Shown in pieces: positions 51,062-60,156 of a stretch of 64,000 nucleotides of DNA (its first letter is position 1; the number at the start of each line of letters is the position of its first letter). The DNA is from Natrinema gari JCM 14663. Its GTDB lineage: Archaea > Halobacteriota > Halobacteria > Halobacteriales > Natrialbaceae. A program made the translations under genes and the position numbers. The stretch spans positions 1-64,000 of the forward strand of contig NZ_AOIJ01000063.1 in assembly GCF_000337175.1 (NCBI RefSeq). Reading direction: 5' to 3'. Under the pieces are notes generated by a model that was not told the DNA's origin, did not search any database, and saw only the letters and a list, made by a program, of their open reading frames with translations.

Positions 51062-52243
51062 ATGAAGGCAGTCGTTCTCGCGGCGGGTCAGGGAACGCGG
51101 ATGCGACCGCTGTCGGAATCGGTGCCGAAGCCAATGCTGCCGGTCGCCGACCGACCGCTCGCGGCCCACACCGTCGACGCGGCGATCGACGCTGGAGCCG
51201 CCGAAATCGTCCTCGTGATCGGTTACGAGGGCGAGACGGTCCGTGACTACTTCGGCCCCGAGTACCGGGGCGTCCCGGTCTCCTATGCGGTCCAGGAAGA
51301 ACAGGCCGGGACCGCCGACGCCGTCGACGCTGCCAGTCCCCATCTCGAGGGGCCCTTCGCCGTCCTCAACGGCGACAATCTCTACGATCCGGCGGCGATC
51401 GACCGGCTGTTCGACGCCTGTCCGGCCGTCTGCGCGATCGAGGTCGACGAGCCGCGCAACTACGGCGTCCTCAGCACCGCCGACGGCAGCGTCACCGGGA
51501 TCGTCGAGAAACCCGACGAACCGCCGACGAACCTCGCCAACGCCGGGGCCTACGCGTTCCCGGCCGCGGCCCGGGAGTGGCTCGCGGTGCCCGCGAGCGA
51601 GCGCGGTGAACACGAGATCACCGATGTCGTCGCGCGGGTGATCGACGAATACGACGTGACGCCGGTGACCTTAGAGCGGTGGCTGGACGTCGGCCGCCCC
51701 TGGGAGTTACTCGCGGCCAACGAGTGGCATCTCGCCGAACTCGACGGCCGGATCGACGGCGACGTGAGCGACGACGCCCACCTCGAGGGCGAGGTCGTCG
51801 TCGAGGCGGGTGCGACGGTCGAACCCGGCGTCGTGATCGAAGGGCCGGCCCTGATCCGCGAGGGTGCGGAGGTCGGGCCCAACGCCTACGTCCGCGGCGC
51901 GACGCTGATCGACCGGGATGCGGAGATCGGTCACGCGGTCGAAATCAAAAACAGCGTCGTCTCGCGCGGGACGTCGGTCAGTCACCTCTCGTACATCGGC
52001 GACAGCGTCCTGGGTCGGGACGTCAATGTCGGCGCGGGGACGAACGTGGCGAACCTCCGCCACGATGACGCAGACATTGAGTTCACCGTCAAAGGCGACC
52101 GCGTCTCGACGGGACGGCGGAAGTTCGGCGTCGTCGCCGGCGATAGGGTCAAGACCGGTATCAACACGAGTCTGACGCCCGGGCTGCGACTCGAGGCCGG
52201 CGCGACCACGATGCCCGGCGAAACCGTCGAGCGGGATCGGTAA
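51062..52243 (+). CDS. bifunctional sugar-1-phosphate nucleotidylyltransferase / acetyltransferase (GlmU-like)
   Basis: A 393-residue protein. The N-terminal nucleotidyltransferase has VLAAGQGTRMRPLSESVPKP (activation loop Arg and Lys) and NGDNLYDP with the metal Asp. The C-terminal third is a left-handed beta-helix: repeats such as HLEGEVVVEAGATVEPGVVI and YIGDSVLGRDVNVGAGTNVA. Archaeal proteins of this plan make UDP-GlcNAc or dTDP/UDP-glucose-like sugars for N-glycans. The substrate is not proven by the sequence. Located alone. Confidence 0.88.
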   Translation: MKAVVLAAGQGTRMRPLSESVPKPMLPVADRPLAAHTVDAAIDAGAAEIVLVIGYEGETVRDYFGPEYRGVPVSYAVQEEQAGTADAVDAASPHLEGPFAVLNGDNLYDPAAIDRLFDACPAVCAIEVDEPRNYGVLSTADGSVTGIVEKPDEPPTNLANAGAYAFPAAAREWLAVPASERGEHEITDVVARVIDEYDVTPVTLERWLDVGRPWELLAANEWHLAELDGRIDGDVSDDAHLEGEVVVEAGATVEPGVVIEGPALIREGAEVGPNAYVRGATLIDRDAEIGHAVEIKNSVVSRGTSVSHLSYIGDSVLGRDVNVGAGTNVANLRHDDADIEFTVKGDRVSTGRRKFGVVAGDRVKTGINTSLTPGLRLEAGATTMPGETVERDR

Positions 52244-52633
52244 TCGTCGGTCACCGTCACGCTCCGTATCGTCACGCGCCGCTCGGCCCAGCACTTCGAG
52301 TTCGCGCTGCCCGGCGAACGGGCTGTACAGGGAGACACGTTCGGCCGATCCCGACCCGACCGGGTCGGACCGGTCCCCGAACTCGTAGACGGCGGTCGGT
52401 CCGAGACGGGTCCCTCGAGTGAGGACGGTCGAACGGAGGAGACGAGGCGAAAGGTGGGACGAGGAGACGGATGTGGGCGTGGTCGCTCGGTTCCCGCGGG
52501 AAACCGAGCGCGCGACGGGCCGGAGCGACGCGCAATGCCGGGGAGACGTGAAAAGCGTCTATGCCGGCGATCGTACCAACGGCGTGCCGAAATAAAAAGT
52601 CAGCGGTCGGCGAGGGTGTCGGACCGGCGTCGA
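52244..52633. other. 390-bp intergenic region
   Basis: Convergent between the GlmU-like and nitrilase genes. GC-rich without a recognisable gene, RNA or repeat. Confidence 0.5.
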
Positions 52634-53488
52634 TTACAGCCGTCGGTCTCGAAGCGCGGGGAACTCCTCGCGGACCGTCGCGACCGTCTCCGGCTCGATT
52701 TCGGTCATGACCAACGCCGGCTCGTCGCCGCTCGAGGCCAGTGACACGCCCCAGGGGTCGTAGACGTTCGAGCGACCCAACAGCGTGGCATCGTCGAACG
52801 TCCCGGCCCCGTTGATCGTCGCCACGTAGGCCTGGTTCTCGATCGCGCGGGCTCGCGAGAGGGTCCGCCAGTGTTCCACTCGTGGATAGGGCCACGCGCT
52901 GGGGACGAGCACCAGGTCGACGCCGTCGTCGACCAGCCGCCGATAGAGTTCGGGGAACCGCAGGTCGTAACAGGTCGTCACGCCGACGGTGACGTCGCCG
53001 ATCGTCGCCGTGTCGATCCGTTCGCCGGGGACGAGCAGCTCCGATTCCGCGGATTCGTAGCCGAAGAGGTGGTGTTTCCGATAGATCAGTTGCAGATCGC
53101 CGCTGGCATCGAACAGCGCGGAGGTGTTCGCGAGCCCCTCGTCGGCGGGGGTATCGATGCGCTCGGTCGCCGACAGATCCTCGACGATACTGCCCGCGAG
53201 AACGGCGATCCCGTGATCGGCCGCCGCCTCCCGGAGCCGGCCGAACGTGTCGCCCTCGAACGGCTCCGCAGTGCGCCCGTAGAGATCGAACGCGAAATAG
53301 CCCACGGTGAACAGTTCCGGCAGGGCGACCAGGTCCGCACCGCGATCGGCGGCTCGCGACACCGCCGCGAGCGCCCGGTCGACGTTCGTCTCGACCTCGC
53401 CGGCCTCGATGTGTATCTGTGCGAGCGCCAGCGTCAGCGCGTCCCCGCGATCGGCACCAGCGGCGTCGGCGTCCGTATCGAACGGCAT
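52634..53488 (-). CDS. carbon-nitrogen hydrolase (nitrilase superfamily)
   Basis: A 284-residue enzyme with the catalytic triad Glu in LPELFTVGYF, Lys in YRKHHLFGYE, and Cys in GVTTCYDLRFPELYR. It is an omega-amidase or deaminated-glutathione amidase type of nitrilase, cleaving C-N bonds in amides. The exact substrate cannot be read from sequence. It lies 27 bases from the SRPBCC gene upstream on the same strand and may be cotranscribed. Confidence 0.9.
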   Translation of the reverse strand: MPFDTDADAAGADRGDALTLALAQIHIEAGEVETNVDRALAAVSRAADRGADLVALPELFTVGYFAFDLYGRTAEPFEGDTFGRLREAAADHGIAVLAGSIVEDLSATERIDTPADEGLANTSALFDASGDLQLIYRKHHLFGYESAESELLVPGERIDTATIGDVTVGVTTCYDLRFPELYRRLVDDGVDLVLVPSAWPYPRVEHWRTLSRARAIENQAYVATINGAGTFDDATLLGRSNVYDPWGVSLASSGDEPALVMTEIEPETVATVREEFPALRDRRL

Positions 53489-53515
53489 GGTCTCACAGTC
53501 GCCGCTCCACCACCG

Positions 53516-53950
53516 TTACTGTGTCGTCTGCAGGTCCCGCTCGAGCGCGCGCTGTAGGTTCCGAAGCTCGGCGTCGAGGTTTCGCTTGAAGAACTTCTCG
53601 ACGCCCGGTAGTTTGCCGTCGACGACGAAGTGATTCTCGAGGCACGCGCCGTCCGCGGTCTCGACGATGTCGTGTTCCCCGGTCACGTCCAGCACTTTGG
53701 ATTTCCCGACGAATTTTACGTATTCGGGCGGTCTGCGTGTGACGTCTTTCGTGCTGACGGTCACGGTTTTCCGCACGAGCGGGATGGGCAGTTCCACGTG
53801 CCAGGTCACTCGTCGGCCGTCGGAATCGTCGACGGTGTACTCTTGGACGACACTGATCGCCCGCGCGCGGTTCGCCGGATCGGCGATGAACTCCCAGACC
53901 CGCTCGGGCGACGCCGCCACGTCGAACGACCGGTCGACCCGTACAGTCAT
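53516..53950 (-). CDS. SRPBCC (START-like) lipid-binding fold protein
   Basis: A 144-residue protein of the SRPBCC superfamily (MTVRVDRSFDVAASPERVWE, FIADPANRARAIS). It has the long C-terminal helix (FFKRNLDAELRNLQRALERD) lining a hydrophobic pocket. The ligand is unknown. It precedes the nitrilase gene with a 27-base gap. Confidence 0.83.
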   Translation of the reverse strand: MTVRVDRSFDVAASPERVWEFIADPANRARAISVVQEYTVDDSDGRRVTWHVELPIPLVRKTVTVSTKDVTRRPPEYVKFVGKSKVLDVTGEHDIVETADGACLENHFVVDGKLPGVEKFFKRNLDAELRNLQRALERDLQTTQ

Positions 53951-54073
53951 GCTCCTACGTGTGCGATTGTCGGATAAAAAGACCGTGGACCGCGTGCGAG
54001 TGCCATCCGATTCGAACGGCACTGTCGGGTCCCGGTTGGAACGAAGCCGGACCGGTCGTCGGCCACAGACCAG

Positions 54074-54298
54074 TCAACTGATCGTTACTTTCCAGGTCGT
54101 CGACCGCGCCCGACCCCATTTCTCGATGTCGACTTCGTCTGCCTTCTCCGCGAGGTGGGGAAGGCGGACGCCGACCTGTTTCGACGAGAGTCCGATTGCG
54201 TTCGCGATGTTCTTCGCCCGGAAGTACTGCTCGCCACGGGCGGCACTCTCGCGGAGGTACGAGATGATTCGCTGCTCTTCGTCGGAGTAATCGGTCAT
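54074..54298 (-). CDS. small winged-helix protein (DUF7123-like)
   Basis: A 74-residue protein, one winged helix: RIISYLRESAARGEQYFRAK, then NIANAIGLSSKQVGVRLPHL and a C-terminal wing (WGRARSTTWKVTIS). The fold suggests DNA binding. A family assignment to DUF7123 is by memory. Located alone, with unknown target. Confidence 0.78.
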   Translation of the reverse strand: MTDYSDEEQRIISYLRESAARGEQYFRAKNIANAIGLSSKQVGVRLPHLAEKADEVDIEKWGRARSTTWKVTIS

Positions 54299-54411
54299 CG
54301 TCCGTATGCTACTGTAGGGCGTCGCCGGTCTTAACTCTTAACGGCCCGATACGGCCCCGATCGAACGTGGCTCATCACCCGATCAGTGGATCGATCGTCG
54401 CCGCTGTGAGT

Positions 54412-54597
54412 TCAGTGCCAGTAGAGGTGGATGCCGACGACCGCCAGCGAGCTAAAGAGGACGGCCGCGGCGAAGCCCCACGCCGCCGTCACGTCCGGTG
54501 CACCGGCATACATCAACAGTGCGCCGATCACTGCGAGTGCCCCCAGTGCAAGCGCCAGTCCAACGCCCTTGTCCGTCGCCTCGGTTTCCGTAGCCAT
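54412..54597 (-). CDS. 61-residue two-helix membrane protein
   Basis: Reads MATETEATDKGVGLALALGA; two hydrophobic segments at about 13-30 (GLALALGALAVIGALLMYAG) and 36-58 (AAWGFAAAVLFSSLAVVGIH). The start is the ATG at 54597, not the upstream frame. No family recognised with confidence. Confidence 0.65.
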   Translation of the reverse strand: MATETEATDKGVGLALALGALAVIGALLMYAGAPDVTAAWGFAAAVLFSSLAVVGIHLYWH

Positions 54598-54711
54598 GCT
54601 CGAGCGTTGTGTATGGGGTCTCTTAACTTCACTCATTGCTGACCGATCGCCCGGCCGACCGGCGCGGTCGATCGGTCGCAGACGGGGACTCGGCCCACCT
54701 CGTCGCGTCGA

Positions 54712-55743
54712 TTATTTGATCGTGGTGTGGACGGACTCCTCGTTGAGCGCGAGGTTGGCCGCGATTTCGGCGTTTCGCATCGCGTACTGAGCGGTCTGCT
54801 GGAGGCTGACCAGCACCTCTCGGATCCGCAGCAGATCCTCGTTGTCCATCTCCGGCAGCCCCGTGAGGATCTCCTGCTCGAGGTCGGAGATATCGTGGAA
54901 CAGCGCCCGGACCTCGTTGGACTTGTCGTAGTCGCGTTCGACGGCCGCCTCGACGGCGCGGGACGTGATTTCGTCGACCAGTTCGTTCAACTCTCGGATC
55001 TCCCGCATGACCGTACTGTCGACGTTCAGGGTGTGCCCCTCGGTCTCGATGACGATGTCGGCGATGTCCTCGCCGTTGTCCGCGGTGAGCTCGAGGTTCT
55101 TCGCGATCGACCGGTAGCCGATCAGCGGGAACCCGGTGTTCAGGCCGACCGCTCGTGCGAGGTTGGGGTTCTGGTACGCAGTGAAGATCAGGCGCAGCAA
55201 CAGGACGAAGATCTTGTTCGCCTGTCGCTCCCGGTTCAAGGCGCGCTGTGCGAGATCGGGGTTGCCGTGGGCTAAGGCCTTGATCCCCTCGCCGCGCATC
55301 GTCTGGCCGGTTCGCTCGAGGCGCTCGAGGAGGTTATCGAGCGTGAAGTCCTCGGGGTCGACCGAGCAGCGAATCGAGATGCTCTCGGGGGTTTCCTCGA
55401 TGACGCCAAGCCCCATCAGTTGGGTTTCGGCCTGATAGACCGCGTTGATGTGGTCGGACTCGAGGGCTCCGTCCTCGCGTTCGATGCGGATGATGCGCCG
55501 GCCGAGGACGTACTGGGCGACGATCGCACGCTCGACGGCGTCGGCGTCGAGTTCGTCGGTGTGAATGATCGCTTCCGTCTCTTCCGAGTTGGCGGATTCG
55601 GGCATCACGGTCAGCGTCCCTTTGCCGCTGGTTCGAAGCGAGACTTCGTCCCCTTTCTCGACGCCGTGTTCGGACGCCCACTCCGCCGGGAGCGTCATCG
55701 CGAGCGTCGACGGACCGAGTCGTTGCACTTTCCGCGTTTCCAT
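54712..55743 (-). CDS. phoU: phosphate-uptake regulator PhoU (AbrB-PhoU form)
   Basis: A 343-residue protein. Residues 1-45 are a SpoVT/AbrB-type DNA-binding domain (METRKVQRLGPSTLAMTLPA, GDEVSLRTSG), and the rest is two PhoU three-helix bundles (FTLDNLLERLERTGQTMRGE, REIRELNELVDEITSRAVEA). Haloarchaeal PhoU proteins of this plan regulate phosphate-transport genes directly. ATG at 55743 is chosen because the upstream extension has no coding character. No pst genes are in the window. Confidence 0.92.
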   Translation of the reverse strand: METRKVQRLGPSTLAMTLPAEWASEHGVEKGDEVSLRTSGKGTLTVMPESANSEETEAIIHTDELDADAVERAIVAQYVLGRRIIRIEREDGALESDHINAVYQAETQLMGLGVIEETPESISIRCSVDPEDFTLDNLLERLERTGQTMRGEGIKALAHGNPDLAQRALNRERQANKIFVLLLRLIFTAYQNPNLARAVGLNTGFPLIGYRSIAKNLELTADNGEDIADIVIETEGHTLNVDSTVMREIRELNELVDEITSRAVEAAVERDYDKSNEVRALFHDISDLEQEILTGLPEMDNEDLLRIREVLVSLQQTAQYAMRNAEIAANLALNEESVHTTIK

Positions 55744-55895
55744 GGCAGACCGTAGGACCGACTCGACCTTAGTCCTGACTATACTCTCATTATCGAGGGA
55801 CAAATGGTTATACGGTTAGGTATATTGCCCGATTCACACACCTCCTTATATCATTCCGAGTAAGGGGTCTGCGCCGTCGTCGCGGCGGGGTTGCA

Positions 55896-57074
55896 TTAGA
55901 CGACCGTGACGAGTCGGGTCGTAAACCGGCCGGTCCGCACTCGCAGCCAGCCACGGAGTTCGTCGTCGACCGCTGCGTCGTCGGTGTCGACGCGCAGTGA
56001 CTCGATGTCGTCGAGTTTCTCGCCGGCGGCGACGACCGCGATGTCGTCGGCTCGCCGGATCACTGCCGGGGAGATCTGGTGATTGCCGCGACCGAACACG
56101 AACCCCTGTCCCCCGATCGGCGAAACGACGATCGTGACCGGGTCCGCGAGAACGTCGAGAATGTCCGCTTCCGCGGCGTCGCGAGCGAGTAGTTCCCCGT
56201 CGGCTGCCGACGCGGTCGTCCCGTCGCCTCCCACCGTGTTCGCTGCACGCCAGACATCGACGCCCAGCGGGGTGGGGTTGATCCCCAACTCCGTCTCGAT
56301 CGCGCCGACGGTACTGCCGGGGCCGAAGACGTAGGTTCGTCCCGGTTCGACCTCTCGAGCGAACCCCGCGGCCAGCGAGTCGACGCTCCCGCTCGAGACC
56401 TGCTTGCCCGACTGGACGGCCGGGGCGACGGGGACGGGGACGACTGCTTTCAGTTCCGTTCGAACCGTTCCCTCGCGGTACGCGTCCTCGTCGATGTCGT
56501 TGACTTCGCGGGGCTCGACGCGGTCGAACTCGGCGGCGATCCGGCCGGCGTCGGCCGGCGTCACGCCGAAGACGGACGAATAGATCTTGACGCCGGCCGG
56601 CACGCCGAGCATCGGCGTCTCCCCGGCCGCGTCGCCCTCCGCGTCGAGCACCTCGGCGACGTCGACGGCGGTGCCGTCGCCGCCGACGAAGAAGACGAGG
56701 TCGATGTCGTGCTCGAGGAGCGCTCGAACGGCCGCGCGGGTATCGGCCGCCGTCGTCTCCGCGGTTGCAGGATCGCTGGCGATCGCGGCCCCGTCCGACA
56801 CGGTTTCGCGGTCGCTTTCGGACGGATCGTAGACGACGGTGGGTTCGTAGCCGGCGTCCCTCACCGCGCGTTCGCCCATCACGCCCGCGGCGGTGTAGAC
56901 GGTGAGCGAGGGCGCACGCCGGTGTACCGATCGCAGCGCCTCGCGCGCACGGGCCGGCGCTCGTGGCTCGGCACCGCGGCGACGCGCCTCCGCGACGTTT
57001 CCGTCGGTTCCCTTCAGTCCGACCCGTCCCCCCATCCCCGCGATCGGGTTGACGACGACGCCGATGGACTCCAT
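55896..57074 (-). CDS. ATP-NAD kinase-like protein (COG3199 / AcoX family)
   Basis: A 392-residue protein from the ATG at 57074 (MESIGVVVNPIAGMGGRVGL). The diacylglycerol/NAD kinase fold is visible in VVVNPIAGMGG and VFFVGGDGTAVDVAEVLDAE (GGDGT). The C-terminal half has GGQGFVFGRGNHQISPAVIR. This is the archaeal ATP-NAD kinase-like group, related to AcoX, not the canonical PpnK; its substrate is unproven. It is divergent from the tiny membrane protein at 57227. Confidence 0.82.
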   Translation of the reverse strand: MESIGVVVNPIAGMGGRVGLKGTDGNVAEARRRGAEPRAPARAREALRSVHRRAPSLTVYTAAGVMGERAVRDAGYEPTVVYDPSESDRETVSDGAAIASDPATAETTAADTRAAVRALLEHDIDLVFFVGGDGTAVDVAEVLDAEGDAAGETPMLGVPAGVKIYSSVFGVTPADAGRIAAEFDRVEPREVNDIDEDAYREGTVRTELKAVVPVPVAPAVQSGKQVSSGSVDSLAAGFAREVEPGRTYVFGPGSTVGAIETELGINPTPLGVDVWRAANTVGGDGTTASAADGELLARDAAEADILDVLADPVTIVVSPIGGQGFVFGRGNHQISPAVIRRADDIAVVAAGEKLDDIESLRVDTDDAAVDDELRGWLRVRTGRFTTRLVTVV

Positions 57075-57226
57075 GGAAGGACGTGGGGTCGCCAATGGGA
57101 AAGCCGTATCGCAGACCGGTCATCGGGTCCGTCTCTCGGGAATCGGCCCCGCCCGCAGCATGACCCGGGCCGAGGGATCGGCGCGGTTTCTGAAAGGTTA
57201 AGAGGGATGCGAACCGATCGCAGACC

Positions 57227-57361
57227 ATGTCCGCACTGATCGACGCTGCCGTTCTCACGACGGAAACGGAACCGGTACTGCCGATGCAACTCGTCGGCTG
57301 GGGCGCGCTCGCCCTGGGCCTGCTCGTGACGGTCGCCTGGCTGCTCTCCTTCTACCGCTAA
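57227..57361 (+). CDS. 44-residue single-helix membrane protein
   Basis: Reads MSALIDAAVLTTETEPVLPM, then QLVGWGALALGLLVTVAWLL and SFYR before TAA. One membrane segment with a short cytosolic or external end. A TATA-like GGTTAAG at 57197-57203 lies about 27 bases before the ATG. The stop overlaps the 3' end of the convergent CinA-like gene by 4 bases. It has no family assignment. Confidence 0.6.
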   Translation: MSALIDAAVLTTETEPVLPMQLVGWGALALGLLVTVAWLLSFYR

Positions 57362-58059
57362 CCCCGATCGCGGCGTTCCGGCGAGTCGACCCGCTCGCGG
57401 AGCCACGCGGCCGCCTCCGCGACGGTCGCCTCGTCGGTTCCCTCGAGCTCGATCCGGACCGATTCGCCCGGATAACTCCCGACGGAGACGTCGAACCGCT
57501 CGCGGAGGTCGGCGATCCGATCGAGCAGTGCGCTTTCGGGCTCGTCCGCGACGACCGCGTCTCGGTACGTCTGCGTTCCGGTGAACTCCTCGACGATCGA
57601 TTCGAACATCGCCTGCATCTCCGACGGAACGCCGGGAAGGACGTAGATGCCCTCGAGAGCCGCGCCGGGAGCGACGCCCGCCTCGTTGTGCAGCGCTCGC
57701 GCCCCCGCCGGGAGGTCCGCCGTTCCCGCCGCGAGGTCGTCGCGGGTGTACCCGTCCTCCTCGAGCCAGGCGAGGGCGACCGCGTGTTCCTCGACCGAGC
57801 GCCCGAGCGCGGCCGCGACGCCGGCCATGGTCACGTCGTCGTGGGTCGGTCCGAGCCCACCGGTGACGATGACGGCGTCGTACTCGGCGCGGTACTCGTT
57901 GACGACGCGGGCGATGTCGCTGACCCGATCCGGGACCGTGGTCACTCGCTCGACGGCGACGCCGCGATCGTCGAGCCGTTCACAGAGCCACGTGGCGTTC
58001 GTGTTCGTCGTTCGTCCGGCGAGCAGTTCGTCCCCGACCGTTACGACCGCGACGTTCAT
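57358..58059 (-). CDS. CinA-like molybdopterin-binding (MoaB/Mog) domain protein
   Basis: A 233-residue protein from the ATG at 58059 (MNVAVVTVGDELLAGRTTNT). The MoCF-binding fold appears in VIVTGGLGPTHDDVTMAGVA, and VLPGVPSEMQAMFE is the CinA-type segment. It lacks the C-terminal nicotinamide-nucleotide amidase part of full CinA. Such proteins bind or process pterin or nucleotide substrates; the function is uncertain. Confidence 0.88.
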   Translation of the reverse strand: MNVAVVTVGDELLAGRTTNTNATWLCERLDDRGVAVERVTTVPDRVSDIARVVNEYRAEYDAVIVTGGLGPTHDDVTMAGVAAALGRSVEEHAVALAWLEEDGYTRDDLAAGTADLPAGARALHNEAGVAPGAALEGIYVLPGVPSEMQAMFESIVEEFTGTQTYRDAVVADEPESALLDRIADLRERFDVSVGSYPGESVRIELEGTDEATVAEAAAWLRERVDSPERRDRG

Positions 58060-58246
58060 ATCGCCCCGTTCGAGCCCGCTCCTCAAATGGGTCTCGCCCT
58101 CGGCCTCGACGCCGCCGGCGTCGCGATCGTGCCCTCGGTCGAAGATGTTTTAATTACAGAGACATATAGTTCACATTGACTATCATATTCCCGAGTACTC
58201 ACAGCAACCATAAGATTCAATCCTGATAATTGGTAAGGGGGAGAGT

Positions 58247-58603
58247 ATGTCTCGGAGTCGGACGGAATACGACGAGGTGGATTCGACCGTCGTTCTCTCT
58301 GCATTAGGGAGTAAATATAGCGCAGAGATACTCTGTGCAGCGGGAACACCGAAATCCGCGCAGGCACTGAGCGAAGACATCGAGATCCCGATCGCGACCT
58401 GCTATCGCCGGATCGAAGAACTCGTCGACGCCGGACTGTTGACCTGCGAAGGACGACAGCTCTCGGAAGAGGGTCGACGAACCAACATTTATCGACGAAC
58501 GTTGGACGAGATCGAAATCGACTTCTCCGGCGACCTTCCCGCGTTCTCACGGAAACACCGCACCGAGGCCAAAAACAGGCTACAGGATCAACTCGAGGAC
58601 TGA
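58247..58603 (+). CDS. winged-helix transcriptional regulator
   Basis: A 118-residue protein. ArsR-like winged helix: LGSKYSAEILCAAGTPKSAQ, then ALSEDIEIPIATCYRRIEEL and the wing TCEGRQLSEEGRRTNIYRRT. C-terminal 25 residues are basic and helical. The target genes are not shown, but the archaeosine operon, with a perfect palindrome in its promoter, starts about 250 bases downstream. Confidence 0.82.
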   Translation: MSRSRTEYDEVDSTVVLSALGSKYSAEILCAAGTPKSAQALSEDIEIPIATCYRRIEELVDAGLLTCEGRQLSEEGRRTNIYRRTLDEIEIDFSGDLPAFSRKHRTEAKNRLQDQLED

Positions 58604-58833
58604 ACGGACCTCTTTCCAACCGTGTTCGCCCGGCCTGTGCACAACCGAGGGGAAGCACTGGTCGATCGGCGTTCCGTTTTTTCCACGACTCGGCTTCGGT
58701 GCGTCACCGGCGTGCCGTTACGGCACGTCGCAGTCCGCCGTGCGACGGTCGTCCCGGTCCCCTCCTGTCGGTTTTCGACTGTGCCCGTACCACCGGGGCC
58801 GCTCCGTCGCCATCGGCGTTCGGCCATCCTTAA

Positions 58834-58851
58834 GTATTCTCGAGAGAATAC
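58834..58851 (+). promoter_or_regulatory. perfect palindrome overlapping the queD promoter
   Basis: GTATTCTC-GA-GAGAATAC: 8-base perfect arms around two bases. It overlaps the TATA-like CTTAAGTATT (58829-58838) and ends 6 bases before the queD ATG at 58858. A dimeric repressor could bind here. The regulator gene at 58247 is a candidate. Confidence 0.6.
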
Positions 58852-58857
58852 AAAGGT

Positions 58858-59325
58858 ATGACCGAATCAGCTACGGATCGCGACGCGGCGACGGACGATG
58901 CAGTCGTTGGGACCCCTCGCGTCCTCCACGTCGGTCACGACCGGCCGATCCGGATCAGCGCCGGGCACCGAATCCGACACCACGATGGCAAGTGTTCGCG
59001 GCCCCACGGCCATAACTACGAGATCGCCGTCACCGTTGCGGGTCACCTGTCCGACGAGGGCTGGGTAGCGGACAAGGGGGATATTACCGACGTGATATCG
59101 GAGTGGGACCATATGTTCCTGCTCGAGGCCGGCGACCCCCTCGTCGAGGCCTTCGAAGCGGCTGGTGACGCCGACGGCGTCGTCGTCCTCGAGCAGCCGC
59201 CGACGGCCGAAGTGATGAGCGTGTTGCTGGAACGGAAACTCGAGGCGGCCCTGCCCGAGACGGTCACCGAGGTCGCCGTCCGGGTAAACGAGACGAGCGA
59301 ACTCTGCGGCGGCAGCGAGGTCTGA
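58858..59325 (+). CDS. queD: 6-carboxytetrahydropterin synthase QueD
   Basis: A 155-residue QueD/PTPS-family enzyme: ISAGHRIRHHDGKCSRPHGH with Cys and the zinc-binding His cluster, then NYEIAVTVAG; DHMFLLEAGDPL, and the end SVLLERKLEAALPETV, NETSELCGG. It makes 6-carboxytetrahydropterin from dihydroneopterin triphosphate, the first committed step toward preQ0. It begins the queD-queE-queC operon; queE starts 1 base after its stop. Confidence 0.93.
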   Translation: MTESATDRDAATDDAVVGTPRVLHVGHDRPIRISAGHRIRHHDGKCSRPHGHNYEIAVTVAGHLSDEGWVADKGDITDVISEWDHMFLLEAGDPLVEAFEAAGDADGVVVLEQPPTAEVMSVLLERKLEAALPETVTEVAVRVNETSELCGGSEV

Positions 59326-59326
59326 G

Positions 59327-60121
59327 ATGCCGGTTTCCGATTCCGCCGACCGAGCGTCCGACATCGAGACGGACGCCGCCGAAAGCGCCGAGGAAACGGC
59401 TGCGGGCCTGCCGATCAACGAACTGTTCTACTCCCTGCAGGGGGAAGGCACCCTGGCCGGCGTTCCGTCGGTGTTCGTCCGCACGAGCGGGTGCAACCTC
59501 CGCTGTTGGTTCTGTGATTCCTATCACACCTCCTGGGAGCCGACCCACGCCCGGATGAGCCTCGCGGAGATCCTCGCGGAGATCGAGTCCCACGACGCCG
59601 ACCACGTGGTCCTCACCGGCGGCGAACCGCTGCTCCACGAGGGAAGCACGACGCTGCTCGAGGCCCTCGACGAGCGCGGCTATCACACGACCGTCGAGAC
59701 CAACGGGACGATCTACCGGGACGCGCCGATCGATCTCGCGTCCGTGAGCCCGAAACTCGCGAGCAGTACGCCGACGCCCGACCGCGACCCCACCGGCGAC
59801 GGCGAGTGGGAAGCGCGTCACGAAACCGACCGGATCGATATGGACGCCCTCGCCCGACTCGTCGAGAGCTACGATGTCCAGTTGAAGTTCGTCGTGACCG
59901 ACGATGGCGACATGCCGGAGATCCGTGAGTTGCTCGCGGATCTCCGGGCCGCCGCCGACGTTCCGGTCAGTGACGACGACGTGCTCCTGATGCCCGAAGG
60001 GGCGACCCGGGACCGTCTCGCTGAGACCCGTACTCGCGTCGCGGAGCTCGCGATGGAGTACGGCTTCCGCTACACGCCGCGACTGCACGTCGACCTCTGG
60101 AACGACGCCCCCGAGACGTAA
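59327..60121 (+). CDS. queE: 7-carboxy-7-deazaguanine synthase QueE (radical SAM)
   Basis: A 264-residue radical SAM enzyme. The cluster-binding motif is TSGCNLRCWFCDS (C-x3-C-x2-C), preceded by YSLQGEGTLAGVPSVFVRTS; HVVLTGGEPLLHEG is the SAM-binding GGEP motif. It converts 6-carboxytetrahydropterin to 7-carboxy-7-deazaguanine. N-terminal 30 residues are acidic and low complexity. QueC follows after 35 bases. Confidence 0.94.
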   Translation: MPVSDSADRASDIETDAAESAEETAAGLPINELFYSLQGEGTLAGVPSVFVRTSGCNLRCWFCDSYHTSWEPTHARMSLAEILAEIESHDADHVVLTGGEPLLHEGSTTLLEALDERGYHTTVETNGTIYRDAPIDLASVSPKLASSTPTPDRDPTGDGEWEARHETDRIDMDALARLVESYDVQLKFVVTDDGDMPEIRELLADLRAAADVPVSDDDVLLMPEGATRDRLAETRTRVAELAMEYGFRYTPRLHVDLWNDAPET

Positions 60122-60156
60122 TCACGACACCGCCGTCACCACAACTCGAGATCACG

